DNA of 64,000 bases from Chloroflexota bacterium. GTDB taxonomy: Bacteria; Chloroflexota; UBA11872. The DNA is taken from contig JAJEGF010000011.1 of NCBI GenBank assembly GCA_022820025.1, positions 28,814 to 92,813 on the forward strand, in the 5' to 3' direction. The position numbers were made by a program, and so were the translations under genes. Under the pieces are notes generated by a model. That model searched no databases. It was not told where the DNA came from and worked only from the letters and a program-made list of their open reading frames with translations. This document shows positions 17,688 to 26,127 of this stretch, in pieces. The first letter of the stretch is position 1, and each line of letters begins with the position of its first letter.

Positions 17688-19052
17688 TCACGCGATGAGT
17701 TCGTCGATATGCAGACGGGCCAGGGTGATTTTCTCGAGGTCTCGGACATTGCCCACGCTATACAGGCAGAGCACGGTGCCATCGGGGGTAACGGCAAGGT
17801 CGGAGTAGCGGCAGGGTCGGGGATCGATGAGTTTCGAGATCGGCCAGGTGCGCCCGGCGTCGGTGCTCGCATAGATGGTCATTTCGGTCCCGCCGGGGAT
17901 GCGGTGGTTGACGCCGACCGGATGGGAGAACAGGAGAATCTCCGGTCGGTTGTCGTCGCCCGAGCCATGACGGGCGAGGCCCACGTTGACCGGCCGGCCG
18001 CTGAGTTCGGGATGCTCGCCGAGTTCGTAGAAGCTCCGTCCGCCGTCGCGGCTACGTGCGTAGGTTCTGCCGTCGCGGCGCTGAGTGTTTCGGCGATAGC
18101 TGACGTATACCTCGCCGCCGCTGGTTTCCACCAGTGACGCCTCGTCGGATCCATTGGGTAGGACTGCGCCGACCGTCCACGTCGTTCCGTGGTCGTCGCT
18201 GTAAAGCAGGCCGCCGCGCACGCCGGGCACCTGTCCGGGCTCGCCTTCCTTATACAGGAAGCCAGGAATCACCAGCCGACCGCGGTGCGGCCCGGCCATG
18301 AGTTGAATCCCGTGCTCGTTGTTGTTGGGCCACCCGGTCCAGCCCTCGGCGTTTGGGCTCGGATCGACGCGCACGGCGTCCGACCAGGTCCGGCCGTCGT
18401 CGGTGCTTTTGACGAGCCCGAACCCGCCGCCCTGCGCGGCGTAGGTGCTGAAATACCCAAGGTCATCTCGGACATCGGCGGGGATGTTCCAGAAGGTCAC
18501 GAGAATCGTTCGCGTCACCCGGTCTTCGACAATCGCTCCAAGGAACGTGTACTGGCCTTTTTCGGCGTGGATAACCTGCTGGCGGGTCCAGGTCTTGCCG
18601 TCGTCCACGCTGCGCGCCGACAGGAGGTCGTTCTCATGGCCGCCGTCGCTCATTGAATCGTGGCGCCGGCAACACACGGCCACCACGTTCCCGGCGCCCG
18701 TGACGATCAGTCCGGGCATGCCGACGCCGAAGCCGTCGTAGTTGTGGTACAGGAGGTTCGTGAAATCGACGGTCACCTTGGCCTGGGCCATCCGCTTGCG
18801 CATCGGCCGGTCGGTGCTGATGACCGCAATCAGAAGCTCGTTCGGGTTTCGCGTACTGGTATAGAAGTTTGCGGTCACCCCGTACGTGTGAATCGCATTC
18901 GCGTCCGGCTCGTTCTGCTCCGAGAGGCCTTCCTTCGCCGAAACCTCCGCCGGCGCCTCCGTCCGATCCCAGTGATAAGCCGGCGCCTGGGTCAGCGTGT
19001 CACCCTGACCCGGAAAAAACACGTCGACGAATTCGACCAACGGATCAGACAC
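17688..19052 (-). CDS. sialidase-like protein with Asp-box (BNR) repeats
   Basis: 454 residues, no clear signal peptide. Five Asp-boxes are visible: SVDDGKTW, STDDGRTW, YSDDHGTTW, SRDGGRSF and STDAGRTW, spaced as in six-bladed beta-propeller exo-sialidases. Enzymes of this group remove terminal sialic or related acids from glycans, but many Asp-box proteins have other sugar substrates, and the catalytic arginine triad was not assigned. It is followed upstream by a binding-protein gene in the same direction (78 bp gap), suggesting co-expression. Confidence 0.8.
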   Translation of the reverse strand: MSDPLVEFVDVFFPGQGDTLTQAPAYHWDRTEAPAEVSAKEGLSEQNEPDANAIHTYGVTANFYTSTRNPNELLIAVISTDRPMRKRMAQAKVTVDFTNLLYHNYDGFGVGMPGLIVTGAGNVVAVCCRRHDSMSDGGHENDLLSARSVDDGKTWTRQQVIHAEKGQYTFLGAIVEDRVTRTILVTFWNIPADVRDDLGYFSTYAAQGGGFGLVKSTDDGRTWSDAVRVDPSPNAEGWTGWPNNNEHGIQLMAGPHRGRLVIPGFLYKEGEPGQVPGVRGGLLYSDDHGTTWTVGAVLPNGSDEASLVETSGGEVYVSYRRNTQRRDGRTYARSRDGGRSFYELGEHPELSGRPVNVGLARHGSGDDNRPEILLFSHPVGVNHRIPGGTEMTIYASTDAGRTWPISKLIDPRPCRYSDLAVTPDGTVLCLYSVGNVRDLEKITLARLHIDELIA

Positions 19053-19130
19053 GGTCGCCTCCTTTTGCAGCCTCAGACCGCGCGGTGCCCTTAGCGTAAA
19101 GGTCCGTGCGGGCTGCCGTAGCTAAGCGAG

Positions 19131-20606
19131 TCAGTTGCCGGCCGAACTTGCCTGCATCGCCTGATTCGCTCTCTGCAATCCCTCGGCCGGGTCCGTGTCG
19201 CCCAGGAATACGTCGCGAACGATCGTGTCCCTGAGCGATTCCGACTCGGACCGCGAGGAGTCGTCGAGCGCCGCGTTCTCAAGCATGTGCACGAGCACAT
19301 GCTCGTCGTCGCCGTTCAGTTCGGGCATGAGCTTCCGCACCGCTGCCGCATCTACGCGAAGTGGCGGCAGAATCGAGGCGGGCGCAACGGCTGAGTACAG
19401 ATGCCGCAACGCGTCGTAGGAAACCTGGGGATCCCTGGCCGACTTCACGATGCCGAGATGGAACGTATGGGTGGGGTTTCGCCCCGATCCGAACGAGGGA
19501 AAGGGGTACACGCGATTGTCGCCGCGGAACTCGCCGATGTCCGAGAAGGCGATGGTTCCGAATCCAATGCCCCACGTGCCGGCCTGTACATACGGGAAAA
19601 TGTCATAGTCGCCTATCTTCAGCAAGCGGTGGCGGTGGATTAAGTCGCCGTAAAACTCCAAGACCTCACGAGCTTTGTCGCTCTGAAGTGAAGTAAAGCC
19701 GCCGCTGGCATCGCGAAATCTCCCCAGCGCGGAGAGCAACGCAACCGTCACCGGCGGAAACACCAGGTAGTCGCCGCTCGACGTCGGCTCGGCGAGGACT
19801 CCGCCCAGAATGCCCCGGGTACCGAGGCCACCGTCCGGTGGATCAGGCTCGTGGAATGCTTGCGCGGTTCGCAGGAAGGCCTCGGCGGTGAAGGCCTGCA
19901 GGGTTGGCTCGGGCAGTTCAATGTCCCGCTCGGCCGCCAGTTCGCCGTTGACCAGTGTGAAAGATGGTGAGACGGCAAACGGCAGTCCGAATTGCTCGCC
20001 GTCGTGACGGCCGCTCTCCAGGACGCCGGGCCAGAATGCTCCGGGATCGAAGTCCGGATCGGCAGCCAGAAAGTCGCCCAGCGGCGTGAGTTGGTCGTGG
20101 GCGACCAGGTCTTCAAGATCGATGTCGAAATAGGCGACGAGTTCGGGGGCCGAAGCTTCCACTGCCGCAAGCGTGCGGCTCATGCTCCAATCCTCAGTAA
20201 CAAAAAAATCGAGAGGCACGTCGCTGAACTTGTAGCGGCCCTCGGACTGGCTGCCGGCCTCCAGCAGACCATTGGCGAATAACGCGAAAATCCTGGGGCC
20301 CGCGACTTCCAACGACATGACGGCTACGGGTACCTCGCGTCGCTCCCCGGGCTGCGGAAGTGACGGACCCGGCGCCGGCGCGCGCTCGGTCACGGTCGCC
20401 GCCGCGGTGCGAGCTCGCTGCAGCGCGGCATCCAGATCGCGGCGGCCGGTGCTGGGAGGCGGGGTCTGTTGTGCAGTCTCTTCGCCGCAGGCGGCGGCGA
20501 TGACCGCGGCGGCTCCGCTACCCAGCATTCGCAGCACATTGCGCCGCGCCACGCCTGGTCTGACTCTCACCTGGACCCTCGCATCATCAGCACGAGCAGC
20601 TCCCAT
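19131..20606 (-). CDS. solute-binding-protein-like lipoprotein
   Basis: 491 residues. The N-terminus has an Arg-rich Tat-like stretch (GVARRNVLRMLGSG) and lipobox VIAAACGEE, so it should be lipid-anchored outside the cell. A Pro/Thr linker follows, then a domain resembling family 1 extracellular solute-binding proteins (DDLEDLVAHDQLTPLGDFL-like segment and QAGTWGIGFG). It lacks the VEK stalk of the other binding proteins in the window and there is no permease nearby. It may capture sugars released by the neighbouring sialidase-like protein (inference). Confidence 0.72.
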   Translation of the reverse strand: MGAARADDARVQVRVRPGVARRNVLRMLGSGAAAVIAAACGEETAQQTPPPSTGRRDLDAALQRARTAAATVTERAPAPGPSLPQPGERREVPVAVMSLEVAGPRIFALFANGLLEAGSQSEGRYKFSDVPLDFFVTEDWSMSRTLAAVEASAPELVAYFDIDLEDLVAHDQLTPLGDFLAADPDFDPGAFWPGVLESGRHDGEQFGLPFAVSPSFTLVNGELAAERDIELPEPTLQAFTAEAFLRTAQAFHEPDPPDGGLGTRGILGGVLAEPTSSGDYLVFPPVTVALLSALGRFRDASGGFTSLQSDKAREVLEFYGDLIHRHRLLKIGDYDIFPYVQAGTWGIGFGTIAFSDIGEFRGDNRVYPFPSFGSGRNPTHTFHLGIVKSARDPQVSYDALRHLYSAVAPASILPPLRVDAAAVRKLMPELNGDDEHVLVHMLENAALDDSSRSESESLRDTIVRDVFLGDTDPAEGLQRANQAMQASSAGN

Positions 20607-20686
20607 GAAGCTGCAGCGCCCTTATACAGACCATACCGCCCACACGCCCTGCCGACGCAGACGGCCGGCTTGATCGCTACGGTCGG

Positions 20687-21535
20687 CTACCCCCGCGAGG
20701 GCTCGCTCATGTCCTCGCGCGCCTTGCGCACCAGTTCCGGCAAATGGCCATCGTTCGCGAGGCGCTGTTCCAGGTGACGCATGCGCTTTGGGCCGGCCGT
20801 TCGGATCATGGCGTCGCCGTAGGCGCGCTCGATCCAGAAACGGGCCGCGTGCCCGATGTCCTGGCGCAGTTCGTCCAGATCCTCCTCGGCAAAGCGCTCG
20901 GACACGTTGATGGTGAACATGCGCCGCCGGGTGCCGCCGCCAAAGGACGCGTGCTTGAGGTCCTGGTTGAACATCAGCAGGTCGCCGGGACGGGTCTCCA
21001 ACGCCACTGCGGGCATCTCCTGGCCGGTGACGCCGACGCGTTCCGTCATCGTCCAGGCCCGCTGGCTTGACATAATGTCCTGCAGTCCCTCCGCGTAGTC
21101 GTCGCCGCGATGGTGGCTCCCGGGGATGACCCGCAGGCAGCCCGAATCGCGGCCAACCGGATCCAGGTAAAACGCGAACTTGATGTTCCGGTACTTGCTG
21201 CGCACGTAGCCGTCGGAGTGCCAGCGGGTGTCGCCCACGTAGAAGTTGCCGTCGCTGCCGGTGTAGTTGTAGTCGTCGCCCAACAGGTCGCTGGCAACGT
21301 TGTCGATCCGCGGATCGTCCAGCAGCGCGCTCAGGTACTCACTCTGGTCGATAAACGGAACCAGCGCCGAGCGCTGCTCATGATCGTGCGCCTGCCCGTG
21401 ATGCCCGCCGCCATGTTCGGCCCAGAGGCGCTCGAACTCAGCGGTGACGGCCTCCGCTTCCTTCGCGAATCGCCCGGGAAAGCCCAGGTAGCCAAACGTC
21501 TCAAAGAAGGCGCGTTGCTGAGCGGTGAGATTCAT
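20687..21535 (-). CDS. phytanoyl-CoA dioxygenase (PhyH) family protein
   Basis: 282 residues of the Fe(II)/2-oxoglutarate oxygenase fold. The HxD iron motif is seen in RWHSDGYVRSKYRNIKFAFY (about residue 105) and the distal His in LKHASFGGGTRRRMFTINVS (about residue 195) with following Arg residues for 2-oxoglutarate. Such enzymes hydroxylate diverse small molecules; the substrate cannot be told. It stands alone between the binding-protein gene and a short hypothetical gene. Confidence 0.85.
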   Translation of the reverse strand: MNLTAQQRAFFETFGYLGFPGRFAKEAEAVTAEFERLWAEHGGGHHGQAHDHEQRSALVPFIDQSEYLSALLDDPRIDNVASDLLGDDYNYTGSDGNFYVGDTRWHSDGYVRSKYRNIKFAFYLDPVGRDSGCLRVIPGSHHRGDDYAEGLQDIMSSQRAWTMTERVGVTGQEMPAVALETRPGDLLMFNQDLKHASFGGGTRRRMFTINVSERFAEEDLDELRQDIGHAARFWIERAYGDAMIRTAGPKRMRHLEQRLANDGHLPELVRKAREDMSEPSRG

Positions 21536-21640
21536 GCCTCGGCTCCAGAGGAGGTGCGACCGCGCACCGCAAGTCTAGGCAATCGTAAGGCGGGCTGCGT
21601 CTCGGGGAACTGGCTTCATGATCCGTCCCAGACTCAAGAG

Positions 21641-22174
21641 CTACAGCCTGGCTTTCTTCACGACGTCCAGAATCCGCCCTCGCAACGGCCGTGACGCCGC
21701 CAGCAGTTCGTAGAGCTGCGCTTCAACTGCCGCCTTGTCCGGCACCTTCCAGTCGGGATAAACGCCAATCCGCCAGTGGAGGTATTCGCGCAGCTGACCG
21801 GGCCCCCTCAGCATCGCCTTGGCGGCCAGCAACTCAATCAGAATCGCTCGTCGGTGCGCGTACGCGTGACTCCGTCCCGCCAGCTTGTGGCTGATCTCCA
21901 CCTGTTCGTGCAGCGCTACGAGCTCGGCACGTTCAGGGCGCCCGCTCGTGAAACGCTCGGGGAGATAGATGTTGCCGTCCTCGTCATACATGGCCAGGTC
22001 AGCCTCATCGGGCCATGGGTCGCATAGGAAGTAGCGCACCGCGACCCCGTCCACCTCGCAGGTGCGCTCGTCAGTGACGCTCGTCTTGATCGCATCGACA
22101 ATCCGGATCAACTCCGGGTGCGGCAACCTGAGGCGCTTGGTGGACTGGGACATGTGGGATGTCCGGCTGTTCAA
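21641..22174 (-). CDS. uncharacterised 177-residue soluble protein
   Basis: A TTG at 22174 has a good Shine-Dalgarno (GGAGAG five bases upstream), whereas the ATG at 22153 (MSQSTKRLRLPHPELIRIVD) has none, so the TTG start is kept provisionally. The middle part reads DEDGNIYLPERFTSGRPERA and ALHEQVEISHKLAGRSHAYA, with a His-Glu-rich stretch (VALHEQVEISHK) that loosely recalls a metallopeptidase helix but without the consensus spacing. No signal or membrane segment. Function unknown. Confidence 0.65.
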   Translation of the reverse strand: MNSRTSHMSQSTKRLRLPHPELIRIVDAIKTSVTDERTCEVDGVAVRYFLCDPWPDEADLAMYDEDGNIYLPERFTSGRPERAELVALHEQVEISHKLAGRSHAYAHRRAILIELLAAKAMLRGPGQLREYLHWRIGVYPDWKVPDKAAVEAQLYELLAASRPLRGRILDVVKKARL

Positions 22175-22284
22175 GCTAGCTCTCCAATTATCCCCGCAGC
22201 GCGCTGTAGCCCAGTCTCACGGTTCCCGCGTCTGCGGTGCGTTAGGTTGTTGACGAGTGTCGGCTGATCAGGGAGGAGCGGGGC

Positions 22285-22335
22285 ATGGTCCTTCGGCTTC
22301 GCCGATCCGCACGCCGCACTGGCTCGGAACAATGA
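22285..22335 (+). CDS. 16-codon leader reading frame coupled to the ABC-2 ATPase
   Basis: The only strong Shine-Dalgarno before the exporter operon (GGGAGGAG at 22271-22278) serves an ATG at 22285, which is out of frame with the ATPase. The frame encodes MVLRLRRSARRTGSEQ and ends at TGA 22333-22335, overlapping the ATPase ATG (22332) as ATGA. This geometry fits a translated leader that delivers ribosomes to the ATPase start. The peptide is strongly basic. It could instead be chance, with the ATPase starting at the GTG at 22257. Confidence 0.45.
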   Translation: MVLRLRRSARRTGSEQ

Positions 22336-23225
22336 GCGTCAGCGACCGTCCTCCTCCCATCGAGGTCCGCAGCCTCAACAAGCGATACAAAGACGGCCCC
22401 CAGGCCAACCGCGACATTTCGCTCACCCTCAACTGGGGCGAGGCGCTGGGGGTACTGGGTCCCAACGGCGCCGGCAAGACCACGCTGGTCCGCCAGATCA
22501 CGACGGAACTGCTGCCAACCTCCGGCGAGGTGCGCGTGCTCGGCATTGACGCGGTGGCGAATCCGGACGACGCCAAGGCGCGCATCGGGGTGGTTCCGCA
22601 GGAGGCGCGCCTGTTCCAGGGGCTATCGGTGTACCGGCACCTGCGCATCTTCGGCGTGCTGCGCGGGCTGTCGCGCCGGGATGCACGGGAGCGCGCGGAC
22701 GAGTTGATCGAGGAACTCGACCTCACGGATCACCGGGACTTCACCAGCGAACGGCTGTCAGGTGGCCTCCGCCGCCGGCTGCTGGTCGGCATCGCCATGA
22801 TGGCGCAGCCCGACGTTCTGATTCTTGACGAGCCCACCGTCGGCCTGGACGTGGAGTCCCGCCAGCGGCTGTGGGAGGTCCTGCAGAGCTACCGGCAGCG
22901 CGACGCCGCCGTGCTCCTGACCACTCACTATATGGAGGAGGCCGAAACGCTCTGCGATCGCATCGGCATCATCCAGGACGGCCGCCTGATCTCGCTCGAC
23001 ACCATCGCGAACCTGCGGGCCTCGATCGGCCACGAATACAAGCTGGTCTACGAAACTCCCGAGGGTCCCCGGACAATCTTCGGCGACGATCACCTGGACC
23101 TGGCCGCCCAACTACGGTCCCAGGGCATCGACGAGTACGCGGTCATGCGCACGAGCTTGGAGGACGTCTACCTGGCGCTAACGCAGCAGGCACGAAATGA
23201 AGACGAGACCGATGGCGCGGACTAA
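22332..23225 (+). CDS. ABC-2 type transporter ATP-binding protein
   Basis: 297 residues from the ATG at 22332; a GTG at 22257 would add 25. Walker A GPNGAGKTTLVRQ, Q-loop VVPQEARLFQGLSV, signature LSGGLRRRLLVGIAMMA, Walker B VLILDEPTVGLD and the H-loop LTTHYMEEAE are all present. This subgroup powers export of drugs, lipids or polysaccharide. It overlaps the permease gene by 29 bp, so the pair is an operon. No regulator is adjacent. Confidence 0.9.
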   Translation: MSVSDRPPPIEVRSLNKRYKDGPQANRDISLTLNWGEALGVLGPNGAGKTTLVRQITTELLPTSGEVRVLGIDAVANPDDAKARIGVVPQEARLFQGLSVYRHLRIFGVLRGLSRRDARERADELIEELDLTDHRDFTSERLSGGLRRRLLVGIAMMAQPDVLILDEPTVGLDVESRQRLWEVLQSYRQRDAAVLLTTHYMEEAETLCDRIGIIQDGRLISLDTIANLRASIGHEYKLVYETPEGPRTIFGDDHLDLAAQLRSQGIDEYAVMRTSLEDVYLALTQQARNEDETDGAD

Positions 23226-23976
23226 CCGACTCAACACACCCGGCCCGCGCAAGTTTCTGAGCGATTCGCTGGCCGTGCTGGAGATCCACGCGCTGCCGAT
23301 GATCCGCCAGTGGTATCTCATCGTACTTGGGACTCTGGTGTTCCCCATCCCGATGTTCTACGTATTCCAGTCCATCGCGCCCGACGACGCGGCCGTCTGG
23401 CAGCGTTTGCTGGCGGGCACCCTGATCTTTGGCGTGTCCTTCAGTACCGCCATGCTGGTCGGGCAGCAGATCGTGGCGCAGCGGTTCATGGGCCATCTCA
23501 AGCTCGTCATCACCATGCCCGTGTCCAAGGCCGCCTACGTCGTCGGCACGTTGGCCTATACGGCGATCTCAGGAACGCTTTCGGCCGTGTTTCTTCTGGG
23601 CTTTGCCTTTATCGCCGGCGTTGAGATCGAGCCCACCTGGACGCTGGCTCCCGCCCTGCTGCTCACGGTCCTGGCGCTTGCCGGCATCGTCCTGTTCGTC
23701 ATGAGCTTCGCGCCCTCGCTGCCGGTGGGCAACGTCATCGCCAGCCTCATAGCCATCGTGCTCGTCATCATCTCGCCGGTCTACTTCACCATGGAGTCGG
23801 CGCCGCTCCTCCTGCGGTGGTTCGGATATGTCTCGCCGCTCCGCTACGCCGCCGACGCTATCGCCGCCTCCCTGGGTGGACGCGTGGATGTCTGGCTGGA
23901 ACTGGGCATCCTGGCCGCCTACGCGCTCATCGCAATGGGCCTGGGCTTGTGGCGGCTGCCCTGGCGGGAGAAGTAG
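23197..23976 (+). CDS. ABC-2 type transporter permease
   Basis: 259 residues with about six membrane helices and the ABC-2 membrane domain order: a first helix at WYLIVLGTLVFPIPMFYVF, a cytoplasmic loop with KLVITMPVSKAAYVVGT, and a C-terminal RWFGYVSPLRYAADAI, the conserved P-L-R/T-Y motif of the family. The ATG at 23197 lies inside the end of the ATPase gene; an ATG five codons later is an alternative. Confidence 0.88.
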   Translation: MKTRPMARTNRLNTPGPRKFLSDSLAVLEIHALPMIRQWYLIVLGTLVFPIPMFYVFQSIAPDDAAVWQRLLAGTLIFGVSFSTAMLVGQQIVAQRFMGHLKLVITMPVSKAAYVVGTLAYTAISGTLSAVFLLGFAFIAGVEIEPTWTLAPALLLTVLALAGIVLFVMSFAPSLPVGNVIASLIAIVLVIISPVYFTMESAPLLLRWFGYVSPLRYAADAIAASLGGRVDVWLELGILAAYALIAMGLGLWRLPWREK

Positions 23977-24104
23977 AACGCTTCGATTCCACTCCTGACA
24001 CACTCGCGGGCATGAGAACCGCGTAGCCTTCAGACAACCACTGCCGAGCGGGCGTCCCCGCCCTGGAGAAGATTTGGATCCGCTTGCGGCCCGGTGTTCA
24101 ACGG

Positions 24105-25043
24105 TCAGCGAAGAGACCGAATACGAATTTCCTCAAGCTCATCTGCGGTAAACACACCGGCCCGGTACAGATTCAGATACTCATCCGAGACGCTCTGCCC
24201 AAAGATCATCAGGTCGTCGGTGTTGATCGTGACATCCACCCCGTGGTCGTACAGCGTGCGGATTGGATGCGACGCCAGGTCGGCCGCGGCGCCCAGCATC
24301 ACGTTGCTCGTCGGGCAGACGTTCAGCCGAATCTGGTTGTCGGCGAGCCAATGCATCACGGCCGTGGACTCCGCGGCGGCGATTCCATGTTGCACCTCGT
24401 CAAGCTGGAGAATCTCGACCGTTCGCTTCACCTCGTCGGCGCCCCTGAATTCCCCGACGTGCGCCTTGAGTTTCAGACCGTGGGACCGCGCGTGCTCGTA
24501 AACGTCCTGCACGTCTTCGGGATCGCAGTCGCCCTCGAACGCGTACATGTCGATCGAACGAAAGACGCCTGACTCGATGGCCTCCCAGACCGAAGTCATC
24601 AGGTCATCCTTTGACACGTACGAGCGTGAAAACCCCACTTCCGGCCGAAAGTCGACCTGGCCGCGGAACTGTGATTCCAGCGACGCGGCAAGGGCCGTAA
24701 GGCCGCGGAGCCCATCTGGGTGGTGCCGGACGGCCCAGATGTCGAAGCTCGTATCAAGCAGGACCACGCCGTCGTTGTGCGCGTGTCGCACGGCTGCGTC
24801 TACCACGAATTCGAAAGCCGTCCAGTTGTCCATGTAGGGAATGATTGCCTGACGCGAGTAATCCCTCATTCCTTCCAGTCCATCCATCTTGGGCGGCGGA
24901 CGCTCAACCGTGCGGCCAAGCCAGCGTTCGACCTCGGCAATGGGTGCGGCGAAATAAGAGTGCGAGTGGAGGTCAGACTTGGGCGCTCGTCGGATTCCGG
25001 CGGCGTCTCCTGCTGCCAGGGCCTCAGCGAATGCAGATGACAT
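24105..25043 (-). CDS. adenosine deaminase-family amidohydrolase
   Basis: 312 residues. The family's zinc and catalytic motifs appear in order: SDLHSHSYFAA (HxH), KLKAHVGEFRG (His plus catalytic Glu), DEVQHGIAAAE, CPTSNVMLGA and VTINTDDLMIFG (Asp-Asp). Members hydrolyse adenosine, adenine or modified nucleosides to the inosine-type product with release of ammonia. The standard N-terminal TIM-barrel strand is present, so the protein looks complete though slightly short. It is a single gene next to the coiled-coil array. Confidence 0.87.
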   Translation of the reverse strand: MSSAFAEALAAGDAAGIRRAPKSDLHSHSYFAAPIAEVERWLGRTVERPPPKMDGLEGMRDYSRQAIIPYMDNWTAFEFVVDAAVRHAHNDGVVLLDTSFDIWAVRHHPDGLRGLTALAASLESQFRGQVDFRPEVGFSRSYVSKDDLMTSVWEAIESGVFRSIDMYAFEGDCDPEDVQDVYEHARSHGLKLKAHVGEFRGADEVKRTVEILQLDEVQHGIAAAESTAVMHWLADNQIRLNVCPTSNVMLGAAADLASHPIRTLYDHGVDVTINTDDLMIFGQSVSDEYLNLYRAGVFTADELEEIRIRSLR

Positions 25044-25048
25044 TCGTG

Positions 25049-25146
25049 CTAGCGCCTGAGCGACGGCTCAGTGGCGAAGGCAAGAGTCTCTGCAGTTCGC
25101 ACGACGAACCTCAGCCTCCGGTTGGCAATCAATCGAGTGTAAGCGC
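25049..25146 (-). pseudogene. remnant of a beta-propeller gene C-terminus
   Basis: The reverse strand encodes AYTRLIANRRLRFVVRTAE followed by TLAFATEPSLRR and a stop. This matches the extreme C-terminus of the intact propeller at 26128-27747 (VYTRFIPHRRLRFVMREAE...). Sequence upstream of this in the same frame has no propeller similarity. It is best explained as the tail of an eighth propeller gene whose body has been deleted or replaced, with the coiled-coil array now lying beside it. Confidence 0.65.
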
Positions 25147-25244
25147 CACAGCACTTGGCGAACTGACTCAAGGCAAGGAACCGTCCCCGCGCCTGGCGAT
25201 AGACTGTGCCAGGGACAATCATGGGCGGTAGAGGGAAAAACCGG

Positions 25245-25484
25245 ATGACGGTGGACTTGACCGCCATTGAGATCGAGCGGCGGCTGACCGCCATAGAGAC
25301 CGCACTCCCGACCTTCGCTACCAAGGCCGACATTCAGTCGCTGAGAGCCGAGATCCAGGCCTCGCGCGCCGAATGGAAATCCGACCTCCACAGCTTGACC
25401 CGATGGATGGTGATCGCGGTGCTGGGGTCGGTAACGGCCGCGGCGACCATTACCGGGCTCATCGTTCGCTTCCTCGGCGCCTGA
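25245..25484 (+). CDS. coiled-coil tail-anchored mini-protein, two-heptad form (copy 1)
   Basis: 79 residues from ATG 25245, preceded by AGAGGGA. Residues 1-25 form an amphipathic start (MTVDLTAIEIERRLTAIET), then a charged helix KADIQSLRAEIQASRAEWKS, then after SLTRW a single hydrophobic helix (MVIAVLGSVTAAATITGLIV) and a three- to five-residue tail. The layout predicts a C-terminally anchored inner-membrane protein with a helical cytoplasmic rod. Overall shape recalls XhlA-like phage proteins and Borrelia Bdr proteins, but no family is claimed. Between KAD and SLTRW it has one heptad more than copy 2 and one fewer than copy 3. Confidence 0.75.
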   Translation: MTVDLTAIEIERRLTAIETALPTFATKADIQSLRAEIQASRAEWKSDLHSLTRWMVIAVLGSVTAAATITGLIVRFLGA

Positions 25485-25514
25485 AACAACCAAGGGCGGG
25501 AAAGGGAAAACCGG

Positions 25515-25733
25515 ATGACGGTGGACTTGACCGCCACTGAGATCGAGCGGCGGCTAACCGCCATTGAGACTACGCTTCCGACGCTGGCAACCAAGGCCGA
25601 CCTTCAGGCCATGCGTGCCGAGTGGAAGTCCGATCTCCACAGCTTGACCCGCTGGATGGTCGTCGCCGTGCTCGGTTCGGTAACAGCTGCGGCAACGATC
25701 ACAGGGCTCATCGTTCGCTTCCTCGGCGCGTGA
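25515..25733 (+). CDS. coiled-coil tail-anchored mini-protein, one-heptad form (copy 2)
   Basis: 72 residues, ATG after GGGAAAGGGAAAACCGG. Same N-terminus (MTVDLTATEIERRLTAIET) and same membrane helix as copy 1, but the rod is shortened to KADLQAMRAEWKSDLHSLT, exactly seven residues less. The spacing of 30 bp from copy 1 allows joint transcription. Confidence 0.75.
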   Translation: MTVDLTATEIERRLTAIETTLPTLATKADLQAMRAEWKSDLHSLTRWMVVAVLGSVTAAATITGLIVRFLGA

Positions 25734-25825
25734 AGCGGTCATGACAGCGCCGGTTCATGGCGGCGTCGCCACACCAGACGCTAAACTGAGCTTGAAACAA
25801 TCATGGGCGGGAAAGGGAAAACCGT

Positions 25826-26086
25826 ATGACGGTGGACTTGACCGCCATTGAGATCGAGCGGCGGCTAACCGCCATTGAGACCATGCTTCCGACGTTCGCA
25901 ACTAAGGCTGACATCCATTCGTTGAAGGCCGAAATGCACTCGGTGAAGGCCGAAATCCACGCCGCGCGGGCCGAGTGGAAGTCTGACCTCCAAAGCTTGA
26001 CCCGCTGGATGGTGATTGCCGTGCTTGGATCAATAACGGCTGCGACCACCATCACCGGGTTAATCGTTCGGTTCGTCGGTGCCTGA
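25826..26086 (+). CDS. coiled-coil tail-anchored mini-protein, three-heptad form (copy 3)
   Basis: 86 residues. The rod is KADIHSLKAEMHSVKAEIHA continuing ARAEWKSDLQSLT, seven residues longer than copy 1; the three repeats LKAEMHS, VKAEIHA and ARAEWKS are clearly heptads with the KAE/RAE core. Membrane helix MVIAVLGSITAATTITGLIV follows. The 92-bp gap after copy 2 carries the repeated leader. Confidence 0.75.
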   Translation: MTVDLTAIEIERRLTAIETMLPTFATKADIHSLKAEMHSVKAEIHAARAEWKSDLQSLTRWMVIAVLGSITAATTITGLIVRFVGA

Positions 26087-26127
26087 CGAAGCCTGAGCCG
26101 GGCAAGCGGTTCTCTGGGTTGGGCTGA

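Larger units (their letters stand above)
25216..26086 (+). repeat. tandem direct repeat of three coiled-coil genes with their leaders
   Basis: Each unit has a near-identical leader (CAATCATGGGCGG...GGGAAAACCG just before the ATG) and a coding part of 219, 240 or 261 bp. Unit starts are near 25216, 25487 and 25798. Differences between units are mostly point changes plus insertions of whole 21-bp heptad codons, so unequal crossing-over or slippage is likely. Confidence 0.85.

Noticed and set aside
25216..26086. Direct repeats as a possible CRISPR array
   Set aside because: Repeat units are 219-261 bp coding sequences with conserved frames, not short repeats with unique spacers.
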